From Dioscorea cayenensis subsp. rotundata (lineage: Eukaryota; Streptophyta; Magnoliopsida; Dioscoreales; Dioscoreaceae), in NCBI RefSeq assembly GCF_009730915.1, contig NC_052488.1, forward strand, positions 23,659,868 through 23,723,867: a DNA stretch of 64,000 nt. The letters run 5' to 3'. A model generated the notes under the pieces. That model was not told the DNA's origin and made no database searches. It saw only the letters and a program-made list of their open reading frames with translations. This document shows positions 25,159 through 37,551 of the stretch, in pieces. How positions within the stretch are numbered: the stretch's first letter is position 1; the number at the start of each line of letters is the position of its first letter. A program made the translations under genes and the position numbers.

Positions 25159-28100
25159 ATGGACGCGCATCACGCAACCCTGGGTCGACGAACGGTAAGA
25201 ACCTCTTGGAGTTTTGTTTGAATGCCTTGTTTCCTCTGGTGAATGGTTTTGCGGTGTCGTTGTTAGCTGGAAGAGATTCGTCAGAAGAGAGCAGCTGAGA
25301 GATTGCACAAAGCCTCCTCGGGTCCTGATCTCAATTCTTCAAATGCATACGGTTAGTATTGCTTGTTTATCTCTTTGATTTTGATTTCTCCGATCTATTT
25401 CATTGTCTGATCTTCATCTCGACCTTAAAAGGGGCGTATAGTTTGGAAGGTGGAATTCGAGCATCCGAGGTGAGGCTTTCTTCTCATCTCGCTCTGTGTA
25501 GCATGGGAATTCCTAGCTTTTATTCTATTATCTTCTCCTTTGCCTGCAGAGAGATTCATACGCGCTCCCATCTCGAGTTAAGGAGCTTGAGAGTCGAAAC
25601 GCGGAATTAGAAGCTGAAAATCAGAAGCTATTGTCCAAGGTATTTCCTTTTCTAACAACTAAGTTGGCGCAAGTTTATGCGTGAGCGTTGCTTATTCCAA
25701 TCTGATAAATTGCTGCGTTTACCTGCAAGCTTGAAGCAAAGGATGCTGATAATGATACATTGGTCAAGCGTGTGAATGAACTGGTAATCCAGGGACTTGT
25801 ATAATTTGAATGCTTGTGTTAGTTCTTTAGTTCTGTATCTGTTGGTTTTATTCAGATTGATGAATTGCAGGAGAACAACGTTTTACCTGGGTTGAGGAAA
25901 GCTCTCAAGGATGTCTCCATAGAAAAAGATGCAGCCTTTGTGGCGAAGGCATGCACAATCATACAGTAGTAGCATGAACTCCTTTATTTGAACTTCGATC
26001 TTCATTTTGTCCTCATACAATGGGTTTTACATATGTAGGAGGATGCTCTGTCCCAACTTCGGACAATGAAGAAGCGCATAAAGGAGGCTGAAGAGGACCA
26101 GTACAGGGTAGATAATTTGAGTGTTATTCATGTTTGGGACATGTGAAGTTATTCTCAATCTTTTGATGACTGTTCTCCTCAATAGGCTGAAGAAGATGCT
26201 GCCGCATTAAGAGCAGAGTTGAGTGCTCTACAGCAACAAGGATTTGGGAATTCGTTTGGGGGTTTCTCCTCTACAGGCAAGTCTGCGGAGGATATTGCTG
26301 CAATTGAGAAGGAGATGGGTGATTTGAAATTGGTTTTGCAGGTCCTTTTTTCTCTCCATATTTTCTTGAATTGTGGCCTCCTGTTTCTTCTATTCTCTGT
26401 TGCTGCTGCTAAATGCATGTTTAACATTGCAGCAAGAATCACAATTGAGACTACGAGAACAACAGAAATTAGCTGATGAGCAGCTCCGGCTTTCATCTCT
26501 TATGGCTGAAAAACAAATGCTGGAAGATAAATATCAAGAATTGTCCAAAAAGGCTTCAGGTAGATGTCCAAATTAGCTAGTCTGTTCAAATTACAGTCTG
26601 TTTTGATTAGGTTTTCACTCACTTCTTCTACTGATTTTGTGTCAATAAATAAATAATAGAATAAAACAAAAAAATACTGGAAGTTACACGACTCTATATT
26701 ACTCGGAAATTCATAGATCCTTACTTAAACCAATGAAATCTAGTTCCAAATTCAACACTCCAAGTAAATTCAAGAAATTCGCAGAGAATTAAGCTCTAAA
26801 TCAGAGCTTTATCACCAGAGTTTTTCTCTATATTACTCGGAAATTCATAGATCCTAATCTCTGAAATACATTCAAGCAATTCAGCAGATTATGCTCAGAT
26901 CTAGGGTTTTCACAGATCAACAAACAACAAATAGACTGATTAACAGTTCTACAGAAATTCATTCATCAACAACTCTAAAAGCATGAACAATCAACACAAT
27001 AAGGTAAACAAACCCAGTAGAGAACCTCCGCCGAATTCCTCTCCGATCTCCTCTGAGAAAGGCCTTCACTTTTCTTCTCTGATACCCTCTCCCTCTGCTT
27101 TTCCAGCTTCTTTTATCCCCAAAAGTAATCCCGGAAACGAGTATTTACTCTCCTCGCCTTCGCTTTCCCGTCCCATACCCCTAGCACCGTTGAATTGCTT
27201 GCTTGTATTTTTATTCCGCCAGTCCCACGTGGCCACTAACTTCCCTAGTCGTCATTGGCGATGCATACTTTGATGACGATTCTCACTCGAGTGCTCCACC
27301 CTAACGGCCTCTTCCTCGTTCGATCACCAATCCTTGAGATGTCTCCACGATTTATATCATTGTCGATGAACCAACCTTGCATTGTCTCCCCACTAAGCCC
27401 CTTTTCACAACCTTTCTTTTTTTGACCGCCACCTGTGAATTGACTGCCATGTGGCTTTCTTCTAATGATTTGGCTTTGAACTTGTAAGGCAACATGACAT
27501 TTGCCCTCCCATCAAAAATAGACCTTGTCCTCAAGGTCCAGTAATCAAATAGAGGATATTGTTTCTTGAATAAGCTGAGATCTTCCCAAGAATTTTTCGA
27601 GTAACAAAGCAATCCCAACCAAGATACTAGTATCTCGTTGAATTGGTCTAGAATTCTCGAGGATTGTTCTTGTTTGCAATAGAAATTCAGTCGTATGATA
27701 GGACCCTCGCTCATCGCTAAACAAGGAAGAGATAATATACTACCAGGCACCCCTGCATTGTAAGGTTTAAGGACTGATACATGGAAAATAGGATGAATCC
27801 GAGCTCCCTCTGGCAGGTCTAATTTATAGGCCACTTTGCCAACTTGCTGCACAATTTGATATGGACCAAAGTATCTCATTCTGAGTTTATGATTCTTTCC
27901 GTAAAAAAAGGGAATGTTGCCCGTATGGTTGTAGTTTTTACAAGCACCCAATCTCCAACATTGTAGGATACCTCACTCTCTTCTTATCGACAAAGTGTTT
28001 CATTCGAAGCTTGTGCCTTCAACAAATTTGCCTTCATTTGTTGTAACAATTTATCCCTTTGTTGTAGTAGATCCATCATAGCAACTGGATCTTCAGACTT

Positions 28101-31100
28101 AAGTTGATAGGGTACCATGACAAGAGGGTCTCGTCCATAAACGGCTTTGAAATGAGTCATTCCCAAACTTGTATGGAAAGTAGTATTGTATGACAACTCT
28201 GCCCAAGGAAGGAGATCAACCCAAGATTTAGGATTATCGGCTATAAAACAACGTAAGAAATGCTCAACTGCTTGTTTAAGTTCTCTGTTTGGCCATTAGT
28301 TTCCGGATGATAAGAAGAAGACATGGCCAAAGTTGTACCCATTTGATGAAAAAGTGCTTGCCAAAATTTACTTGTGAAAGCCTTATCTCGATCGCTTACA
28401 ATTGATTTAGGAACTCCATGTAACCTGACAATGTTTGCAATAAAAACCTGAGCAATAGATTGGCTTGTAAAATCCTCCTTAAGAAGAATAAAATGTCCAT
28501 ACTTTGAAAGCCTGTCCACCACGACAAATATCACTGAATAACCTCTTGCTATAGGCAACCCACAAATAAAGTCCATGGCTATATCCTCCCATATCTGTTG
28601 AGGAATAGGAAGGAGCTGTAACAATCCTGCAGGATGAGTGTTACTATGCTTAGCTTTTTGACATATTTCACAAGCTTTAACAAATTCCTTTACTGATTTT
28701 CTCATTCCAGGCCAGTAAAACTGGTGAGCCAATCTAACAAATGTCCTCAACTGACATGCATGGCCTCCCAATAATGAAGAATGGAATTTAGTCAGGAGAA
28801 TCTGTTGTAACTGAAAATTAGGAGGAACAATAATTTTGTCATGCCAACACAATATCCTGTTTCCAAGAGTAATCACTAGAATTTTGAGTACACTGAACAA
28901 TTCCCTGAATGATCTGTTGAAAATGTGTCTTGAGCCTGTGCTATCTGAATCAATTGTAACAAACAGTTATGTGAAGTAGAAAATGCCAATTGAAAGCACC
29001 TAGATAAACCATCAGCTACCACATTTTCACAACCAGGCTTGTACTCAATCGAGTAGTCAAAACCTAGTAGTTTGGGCAACCACCTTTGTTGTTCACATGT
29101 TTGTATAACCTGAGTACATAAATGTTTTAAAGCCTGTTGACCCGTCTTGATAATAAATCTGTGACCAATTAGATAATGTTTGAATTTGGCCACAGCTTCT
29201 GTCAGAGCATATAACTCTCTAATGTAGGTAGATTAAGACAGCATTCTAGCTGACATTTTCTTTGAAAAGTAGGCAATTGGATGTCTGTTTTGACTTAGTA
29301 CAACACCTATACTTGTACCAGAAGCATCAGTCTCCAATGTAAAAGGTTGGGAAAAATCAGGGAGTATTAACACAGGAGCAGTTGTCACAGCCTGTTTTAA
29401 TTTCAGAAAGGCTTCAGCAGCAGCAGAATTCCAGTGAAAGTTGTCCTTCTTCAGTAAGTCTGTTAATGGCTTTTGCTAAAGTAGCATAGTGTTGAATAAA
29501 CCGCCTATAATATCCACTCAAACCAAGAAACCCCCTTAATTGTTTTAAATTTCCAGAAATAGGCCAATTCAATATAGCTTGAACCTTAGAGTTGTCCATA
29601 GCCACCCCTTGAACAGACACAATGTGACCCAAATAATCCATCTGCTGCAAATCAAAACTACACTTCGATAGTTTGCAAATAACTGATGATCTTGTAAAGT
29701 TTGAAGAACCACCTCTAAATGTTTCAAATGATCCTCCCAAGATCCACTGTAAACAAGAATGTCGTCAAAGAACACGGGGACATATTCTGAAAGCAAATTG
29801 GAAAATTTGATTCATCAAGGTTTGAAAAGTGGTCGGGGCATTAAAGAGGCCAAATGGCAGTTTTAAATCTATCTTCCGGTTTCAACAAAATTTGATGGTA
29901 CCCCGACCTCAAATCCAATTTAGAAAAGTACTTAGCTCCATGTAATTCATCCAGCAGTTCATCTACCGTTGGGATTGGAGAAGCATCCTTAATAGTGTTA
30001 GCATTAAGGGCTCTATAATCGGTGCAAAAACGCCAAGACCCATCCTTTTTCTTGACTAATAACACCGGTGATGAAAAAGGGCTTGTACTTGGTTCAATAA
30101 TCCCCTCATGAAGCATATCTTTCACCAGCTGCTCAATTTCATTTTTTTGAGAATGAGGGTATCTGTTTGGTCTAATTCTCACTGGTGCAGCATCAGGAAT
30201 TAAAGGAATAGCATGATCACACTTCCTTGAAGGCGGTAAACCCATAGGTATAGCAAACACCATATGATACTTGAATAGCACTTGCTGCAAATCTTCAGGC
30301 AGTTCAACGGAAAAATGTAATTGAGCAGAATTCTGGCTATTCTGTGGATTTGATAAATTTGTACATGGATGGTCCTGCTGATCCACATCAGATATTGACA
30401 AAGTATAGCAAGAATCAATGGCCTTTGTAGAATATAACCTGTGCAACTGATGAATTGATGTCATATGTGGTTTTAGACTGCTGTCTCCTTGCAAAGTGAT
30501 TAACTGATCCTGTAAAACAAATTGAATGAACAATTTGTTATAATCTGCTATGTGTGGACCCAGTGTGGCCAACCATGAAGTACCAAGTATCAAGTCTGCT
30601 CCTATCACAGGTAACAAATAAACATCAACATTAAGCACAGCCTTTTGAATGGTCACTTGTAAGCCATTAATCAACCCTTCTGCTTGTAATGCATTACCAT
30701 TCCCCACTAACACCTTGAAGGATGGAATTGGAAGAATAGGCAATTGTAAGAATTTAGCATCTCTCGGTTGCAAGAAATTATCATCACTGCCCCTATCAAG
30801 TAACACCTGCACCGCATGCCCATTAATATACCCAGTAAATCTTAAAGTACCCGAAATCAGGGTACTATCCATAGCATGTAAGGAAAGAGATTGAAACTCT
30901 TGCTGTAATTGTTGAGTTGATTCCGATAAAATCTCATCAGAAACCTCATTCATACCCTCCAATTCCTCATCCCATTGTAAAGCAAAAGTCTTCGATTAGG
31001 ACATTTGTGCTGAGGAGAGAACTTCTCATCACAATTATAACATAATCCCTTTGCTCGTCTCTCTTGTAACTCAGCATATGACATTTTCTTGAAGTGTGGA

Positions 31101-34100
31101 GCAGTATTAGATGGTCCCTGTAAGTCTGGCACTTTCACGTGAATTTCTTGGGGGCGCTGGCAAAGCCAATGGTGTTTGTTTTCGAAAAGCCACAGAAATA
31201 TCAGGATTGTAGGTAGATTTAGATCTCACTGGCCTCTCAACAAAACCATACTTATCTTCAACCAATTTGGCTAGAGTAACTGCCTTTGTAATTGAATCAG
31301 GGTTGCCAAGGAATAACTTCCCATTGTAATTCCTTTTTTTCAACCCACTAATAAAAGCACTCCAATAATGCCTCATTGGATAATCCTTCTACTGCATAGC
31401 CAAGCTTGTGAATGTGTGATAATAGTCGGGTTCACTATATTCTCCTCGCAACAATTTGAATAATGCATGTAGATTCAATTGCTTTTTGCCAAAAGCATAC
31501 CAAGTAGAAACAACTCCCCGATTTTTTTGCAACATTTGAAACCATGGAACTACAGGACCATCAAAGTGTATGGCTGCCACTTTCAATCTATAAGCATATG
31601 AAATATCATAATAGTCAAAAAATTGCTCTGCCTGAAATATCCACTGAAGAGCATTGCTACCATCAAACCGAGACAAGTCCATTTCAGCCGATCTCCAGTG
31701 AGAATTTGCTTGTGATTTCACCTCAATCATGGACCCAGAATGATCTACAGATTGTAACTGTTGCGAAGAAGAGCCCACAAACTGATGCGATTGTAAAGAT
31801 TCCATACACTTAGCAATAGAGGCAAGAGATTGCTCAATCATAGACATACGTTCATCCTTGGCCCTATCCTTTTCCTCTTTCTGATCTAGAACAGTCATGA
31901 CTGTTTCCAATTTAGCAGCTAAATCTTTGAGACGAGTATGTTCAGCCATGCTTAGAGTTCAAGAACGAAAGCAACAAAATGTAATGATCCTTAAACCAAT
32001 GAAATCTAGTTCCAAATTCAACACTCCAAGTAAATTCAAGAAATTCGCAGAGAATTAAGCTCTAAATCAGAGCTTTATCACTAGAGTTTTTCTCTATATT
32101 ACTCGGAAATTCATAGATCCTAATCTTTGAAATACATTCAAGCAATTCAGTAGATTATGCTCAGATCTAGGGTTTTCACAGATCAACAAACAACAAATAG
32201 ACTGATTAACAGTTCTACAGAAATTCATTCATCAACAACTCTAAAAGCATGAACAATCAACACAGTAAGGTAAACAAACCCAGCAGAGAACCTCCGCCGA
32301 ATTCCTCTCCGATCGCCTCTGAGAAAGGCCTTCACTCTTCTTCTCTGATACCCTCTCCCTCTCGCTTTTCAGCTCCTTTTTATCCCCAAAAGTAATCCCG
32401 GAAACGAGTATTTGCTCTCCTCTGCCTTCGTTTCCCATCCCATACCCCTAGCACCGTTGAATTGCTTTCTTGTATTTTTATTCCGCCGTCCCACGTGGCC
32501 ACTAACTTCCCTAGCTGTCATTGGCGATGCATACTTTGATGACGATTCTCGCTTGAAAGTGCTTCACCCAACGGCCTCTTCCTCATTCGATCACCAATCC
32601 TTGAGATGTCTCCCTGATTTATATCATTGTCAGTAACCAACCTTGCATTGTCTCCCACTAAGCCCTTTTCACAACCTTTCTTTTTGACCGCCACCTGTAA
32701 ATTGACTGCCATGTGGCTTTCTTCTAATGATCTGGCTTTGAACCTGTAAGGCAACATGACACTCTTATTGAGTCTATGATTTAATGTTTCTGTATCATCT
32801 TATCAGTCTACATGCTGTTGTTTCAAATTGTATTTTTACACCTTCAGATAGAACCTTGGATTTGCTTAAGAAGCACTAGAATTCTTATAGGTATATGCCA
32901 ACCATGACATTTGTTAGCCATAGGTGTTGTTAAAAGCGAGAAAAGCACTCGCCTAGGCATTCAGGCGAGGTGAGGCCCCAGTGCCGCAACACCCCCTGGG
33001 CGAGGCGCCTTCAATGAGGCGAGCCCAGGCAAGCGCTTTTTGCCAGACGCCGGGCATAAAAAAGGAGCGCCTGTCCTTTTTTTTTTTGTTTTTCCCTATT
33101 AGCTTTATATTCAATGTTTTCAGTTAGTGTTAATTGGGATTTTAAAAAGGCACACTTATTAATAAGGAGGGAAATAAATTTAGGAGAGAAAAATTAGGTG
33201 ACTTTACAAAAGGCACATTTATTAATAAAGAAGAAAATAAATTTATGGGAGAAAAACTAGGTAATTTTAAAAAGGGCGCATTTACTAATAAGGAAAGAAA
33301 TAAATTTAGAGGAGAAAAACTAGGTGATTTTAAAAAAAGCACACTCATAAGGAAGGAAATAAATTTAGGGGAGAAAAACTAGCTGATTGTGGAGGTCGAG
33401 GCTAATGTTAGGCGCAGTCTCGAGTTCATGGAGGCGAGGGGCCAGGAAGAGAGGGTTGGCACGAATGCCGAGGAGGCACCGGATCACATCACGGGTTAGG
33501 CGCTTTTCTTTTTGGTGGGGTCGGAGGAGGATACCCGTTCATCCTCTCTTTTGTGTTTTTGTTTTTCCCTCTTATCACTTCTTGTGGTACGAGTGGGGTT
33601 TTGTTTGTAGGATTGGACTTGTATTGTTGCTTTTATTAATCGAAGTGGTTTATCCACCTTTTCAAAAAAAAAACTAGCTGATTTTAAAAAGGCTCACTAA
33701 ATAAATTTAGGAGAGAAAAACTAGGTGATTTTAAAAAAGACACTTACTAAATAAATTTAGGAAAGAAAAATTAGGCGATTTAAGTAGTATTTTTTAAAAA
33801 TAATGAGTGAATTAAGGGATTAACTTATTAATTAGAGAAAATTGAAGAGGCAACAACTCTAAATCTAGTGCTGAAGTTGAAGCTAGCTTAGATGATGAGG
33901 ATGATGATGCTTAGAATTAAATGACTCATGAAGATAGAATTTACACTCCAAAAGTTTTAGTTCTAGGCATCTAAGAAGTGTTTTCTTGATTTTTATGTTA
34001 TGCATTGTTTGACTTAATGCTTTACTTTTGTCTGACTTTTAATTGTTCCAAAAAAAAATTATATATATATATATATATATTTTAGTTATTTATTAATTAA

Positions 34101-37080
34101 CGCTTTACTTTGCTCGGGCGTGCGCTTTTCGTGGCGCCTCTCACATCGGGCAATAAAATGTCTTAGCGCCTTAAGGGCGCCCTAGCGTTTTTAATTACAA
34201 TCGCTTTGGAGGATGTTGATTTGTTGCATTTTTGTGTAAAAAGTCATCTCTTTTTTTCCTTTCTAAGCTTGAGAAAAACATTGTAAAAGTGTTTTTTTCA
34301 GTCACAGATCTACTTCAACTAAAAACAATTACAGCTCTGTAGCTTTTTTTATGATTATCTTGTCATTTGCTTTTTCCTTTTTTGCAGTTCCTTTTTGAAC
34401 AAAGGATATCTCTGAAATTTTTATATCATACATATTCAGTATGAATGCTTCTTTTTTTAGTAAATTTTCTTCTTATTGCAGATGAGGCATTGGAAGTTGC
34501 TGCTCGGAAAGCATTTATAGTGGTAATTTGAAAATTGATGAGATCTCGCCTTTTATTCGTTAATAATTCTTATCCAACTGTTTTTAAATTTTTGTTTTTT
34601 TGCTCTTTTATATTGTTCTTTCTTGGTGAATTCTAATAAATTGCTGTTTAATTTAAACTTTGTTTTTGTCAGCTTGGAATTATGTGTGAAATGTTTCATC
34701 TACTCACCCACTTACTTTTTTTGAAACATTCTCCTGATTAAATATGCCCCCTTCTATCCTGAGAATAGCTGCTGCTACTACTTCATCGGCTATTTTTATT
34801 CCGCTTTAAAGTTTATGTTGGCTTTTTTTCCCATAGCATTCCTTCTTATTAATGTATGCTATATCCTGACTGTTATGCCATCCTCTGCAGCAAGACAAGG
34901 AGAGATATGACCAGCAGTTACATGATATGGCAGCGATGGTCGAAAAGACTTGAAAAACAGTCGACAAAAAAATTACTAATGGAGGTAAGCTATCCTTCAT
35001 CAATGTGTTGCAAAAATAGAAAAGAGGTGACTGGACTACTCAGGTTCATAAATGGCAGATTGACTCACAATCATCAGAGATAGAAAGGCTCTTTTGAAGA
35101 GAATTCCAATATGGCAACTTCATATCAGGATGCCATGTCTGCTGCCATGCAATGGGAAAAATCAGGTACACTACTTGGCATGCTGGCATAGCTTGATTTG
35201 CAGTAATTACTTTTGGTTTGGGATCATTTTCGATATCTTGTTGACCGTTTCATTTCTTTTTTGTTGTTATCTGGTTTATCTACTTTTATGCCATATCAAA
35301 GCTTATGCTATGGTATCACAGCCTTGCTCACTTGGTAAACGTAGTTAATTATACTTATCATTAGGTAGTTTGCAAATAGTGCCTTTGGTAGTTCTCACCG
35401 TGACGATTGTGCCTTAGACAATAGTCATAGAAGCATGCATCATTCTTTGTTTTTGTAATGTGTTTGAGGTTGATATATGTGCAAAAGTATTATTTACCCC
35501 CTTTTATGTTGTCTTCTGGACATTTATGGATACTGTAAACAAAATTTATTTATTTGGTCCACTTATATGAATCTATAATCACATAATGTAATTACTTGCT
35601 GCCATGGCTCACTTTATGATCTTAATTTTCATTCAGTTAGCATAACTTAGGGTGGGTTGTCCATGAAAATAATTTTCTGCCACTACTTTGTGATGAAGGA
35701 CCTTGAAACTTCACCTTACCTTCTGGCCCCATGCTTGCTTGGAGAAGGCCTCAGTTTATTTGGTTCTAAGAATTAATGCCATTCAATTTGGTGCTATGGT
35801 TTAGAATGGAATAATGTTGGCTAGATGGGAGGTATTCATCAACACTTGGATGTTTTTAATATTGAAATTGACAGGTGAAAGATTGCCTGAAGCAGAATGA
35901 AGAGCTTCGCCACCTTCTTGATAAAATGAGATCAGAGCAAGTTAACCCATTGCAATCAAGTGATGGAAATATCCCTTCATATCCTGATACTGAGAAAATT
36001 GTTGGGAACATGTCCACCTCTCCTGCATCTGCAGTTGAATATCAGTTACTCAAGGTCAGTTTTTAGAGCTGAAGCTTGAAAGTTTATTCTAATTGTTCTC
36101 AACGTAACGTATTGCTGGTTTAATTTATATGAATTTCAGCACTCTGTTTTTTTCTTCTCCTGCATTAAATTATATTTTATTTGCTCCCCAACTTTCCTGT
36201 TATTTGATCGGTAGTGTATGTAAAGAACATGTCCACCTCTCCTGCATCTGCAGTTGAATATCAGTTACTCAAGGTCAGTTTTTAGAGCTGAAGCTTGAAA
36301 GTTTATTCTAATTGTTCTCAACGTAACGTATTGCTGGTTTAATTTATATGAATTTCAGCACTCTGTTTTTTTCTTCTCCTGCATTAAATTATATTTTTAT
36401 TTGCTCCCAACTTTCCTGTTATTTGATCAGTAGTGTATGTAGAAATGTTGTGCGGATGTCATATGTTTGTTATTCATGGCCGTATATGGGACTTGAGTGA
36501 TCTCTGACCCACCTAATATTAATGTGTATGCCAATAAAAACAACTACATATATGTTGAAGTGGAATGGTATTGTGTGGCCAATCTATAGTTCTGCTAAAG
36601 GTCTCAAAGAAACTTTGGCATGATATTTCTGAGCTATTTGGAGGGAAAGTTTGGTGTTTGGTACTATTTGAAGCTTAGTTGTGCATGGAATCCAACATTT
36701 ATCTGATCATATGCTTGTATATTATCTGGTGATCATTTGTAGGGCCAGCTTGCTAAAGAACAGAGTAGGGCGGAAACACTGTCAGCGGAGGTTATGAAAC
36801 TTACAGCCGAACTCAGACGTTCAGTGCAATCTTATAACAACCTTGCGAGACTGTAATGCTTTTTATCATCCTCTGAACCTGTCATCTGATTGTTAGTAAA
36901 GGTTGTGTCATGGGTGACAAAACCATGTCTTCCTCGTGCAGGTATAGACCAGTTTTTCCAAATATAGAGAACGAGCTTATGAAAAATGAAGCAAGAAAGT
37001 TTTTGTCTCCATTCAGCTGTAAGTTTTCCTATGATTCCATTCAATCTTCATCCTGTGTTTCTACTACGGGATCAGATCAA
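25159..37080 (+). CDS. Conserved plant coiled-coil protein, role unknown
   Basis: Fifteen exons: 25159-25194, 25267-25351, 25432-25469, 25550-25639, 25730-25783, 25871-25948, 26039-26107, 26186-26341, 26433-26559, 34482-34522, 34891-34984, 35059-35165, 35875-36054, 36743-36852 and from 36942. They give about 440-460 residues. It starts MDAHHATLGRRTLEEIRQKR. The rest is heptad-rich, acidic and basic coiled coil, with landmarks ENNVLPGLRKALKDV, MKKRIKEAEEDQYRAEEDAA, QQGFGNSFGGF, and VKDCLKQNEELRHLLDKM. I recognise it as a conserved single-copy-type plant protein but do not know its function; golgin- or myosin-tail-like resemblance is only compositional. Four homopolymer runs (34943-34946, 35092-35095, 35157-35161, 36982-36986) are each one base too long for the conserved frame. 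The intron after exon 6 has a GC donor. The 3' end is uncertain. Confidence 0.82.
26711..27499 (-). repeat. 3' LTR of the Ty3/Gypsy fossil
   Basis: Closely matches 31980-32761. On the element's strand it begins TGTCATGTTGCC at 27499. The outer (left) edge is not clean, and a short piece of LTR-like sequence continues to about 26690, so no target duplication could be identified. Confidence 0.85.
31980..32761 (-). repeat. 5' LTR of the Ty3/Gypsy fossil
   Basis: A 782-bp LTR with canonical TG...CA ends on the minus strand (TGTCATGTTGCC to GGATCATTACA). Its partner is at about 26711-27499. The two differ at scattered positions along their length. The primer-binding site just inside does not look like the common initiator-Met type. 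Confidence 0.88.
33135..33782 (+). repeat. Minisatellite, unit about 50-63 bp, about six copies
   Basis: Tandem degenerate copies with a core of GATTTTAAAAAGG, CACACTTATTAATAAGG, AAATAAATTTAG and GAGAAAAACTAGGT. Four copies lie before and two after a LINE tail (33389-33673). The later copies are shorter. It sits inside the GC-rich-ended repeat. Confidence 0.85.
33389..33673 (+). mobile_element. 5'-truncated LINE tail with target-site duplication
   Basis: Only the last 285 bp of the L1-type family, ending GTGGTTTATCCAC (33645-33657), CTTTTC and an A run. The flanking 15-bp duplication AAAAACTAGCTGATT (33374-33388 and about 33668-33682, sharing the A run) shows a clean target-primed insertion into the minisatellite. 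The insertion therefore postdates the minisatellite. Confidence 0.88.
36006..36442 (+). repeat. Tandem duplication (219 bp) across exon 13 / intron 13
   Basis: Two adjacent, nearly identical copies, 36006-36224 and 36225-36442. Each contains the last 49 or so bases of exon 13, its donor (CTCAAG/GTCAGT) and the start of the intron. The visible differences are mostly run-length (T4/T5, C4/C3). The second copy lacks an acceptor before its exon piece, so it should stay intronic. Confidence 0.92.
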
Positions 37081-37082
37081 TG

Positions 37083-37551
37083 ACAGTTTATATTAAGCAT
37101 GCTCAAGAATTTTTCCAATTATGAATATGTATTACTATAAAGTTATTGTGGTGCTTGTGAACAGTGTTCTCGAAGCAGCATTTATTTCTCTTTAATTTTT
37201 CAAACCACAGTTCATTATGCATTACCTGGACAAAAAAATTAGGGAATGGACGCTTGTCAAATAAATGTAAATTGTCAAGAAATGCTTGTTTTTTGAGAGA
37301 ATTTATTTTTGTTGTAAATTTTAGTGTTATGAAGTCATATAAGAAAAAAACAACCCCTGAATTATACGAGTTGTGGGCAAATACATCTTGTTTATTTCTT
37401 GCAGTTTATACTTTTAAAAAAAGACGGTTGACGCCATCCATGCACATATATGGTAGTAAAATAATCCAACACTCTTAACATCCTTATTTTCTTTAAAGAA
37501 ATTGGTAGCCATGACATACAGAGGTTGTTGAAACACATTAAAAGCCCATAG
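37083..37551. other. 3' flank between convergent genes
   Basis: Contains the uncertain 3' end of the coiled-coil gene and the 3' UTR of the leftward lectin gene. Nothing else is recognisable. Confidence 0.4.

Larger units (their letters stand above)
26711..32761 (-). mobile_element. Fossil Ty3/Gypsy LTR retrotransposon in intron 9
   Basis: A minus-strand element of about 6 kb with two LTRs and the Gypsy order: gag-like region (about 31950-31100) with a CCHC-type knuckle, protease (about 30900-30600), reverse transcriptase (about 30150-29550), RNase H (about 29200-29000), integrase (about 28900-28240) with a zinc-binding start, and a chromodomain-like tail near 27850-27550. Integrase downstream of reverse transcriptase assigns it to Ty3/Gypsy, probably a chromovirus. 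A purine-rich tract precedes the 3' LTR. It is broken, with several breaks across the coding part. The LTRs remain very alike, so it is not very old. It lies antisense to the host gene. Confidence 0.9.
32932..34205. mobile_element. Non-autonomous repeat with GC-rich 'GGCGC' ends
   Basis: The ends are GC-rich and made of GCGCC/GGCGC/CCTAGG words (e.g. CTCGCCTAGGC near 32949 and GGCGCCCTAGCG near 34164), with an AT-rich core. The two ends are imperfect inverted repeats starting TTGTTAAAAGCG on the left and TTGTAATTAAAAACG read inward from the right. A related copy lies at 44024-44765. No coding sequence belongs to it. Superfamily unknown; a TIR-type DNA element is inferred from the inverted ends. 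No clear target duplication was found. Confidence 0.55.
26560..34481 (+). other. 7.9-kb intron 9 of the coiled-coil gene, filled with nested repeats
   Basis: The exon 9 donor (TCAG/GTAGATG) and exon 10 acceptor (TTGCAG) join in phase across 7.9 kb, while the other introns of this gene are mostly under 1 kb. The excess is an LTR element (about 26711-32761) and a GC-rich-ended repeat (about 32932-34205) holding a minisatellite and a LINE tail. The intron's own sequence is probably under 1 kb. Confidence 0.85.
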
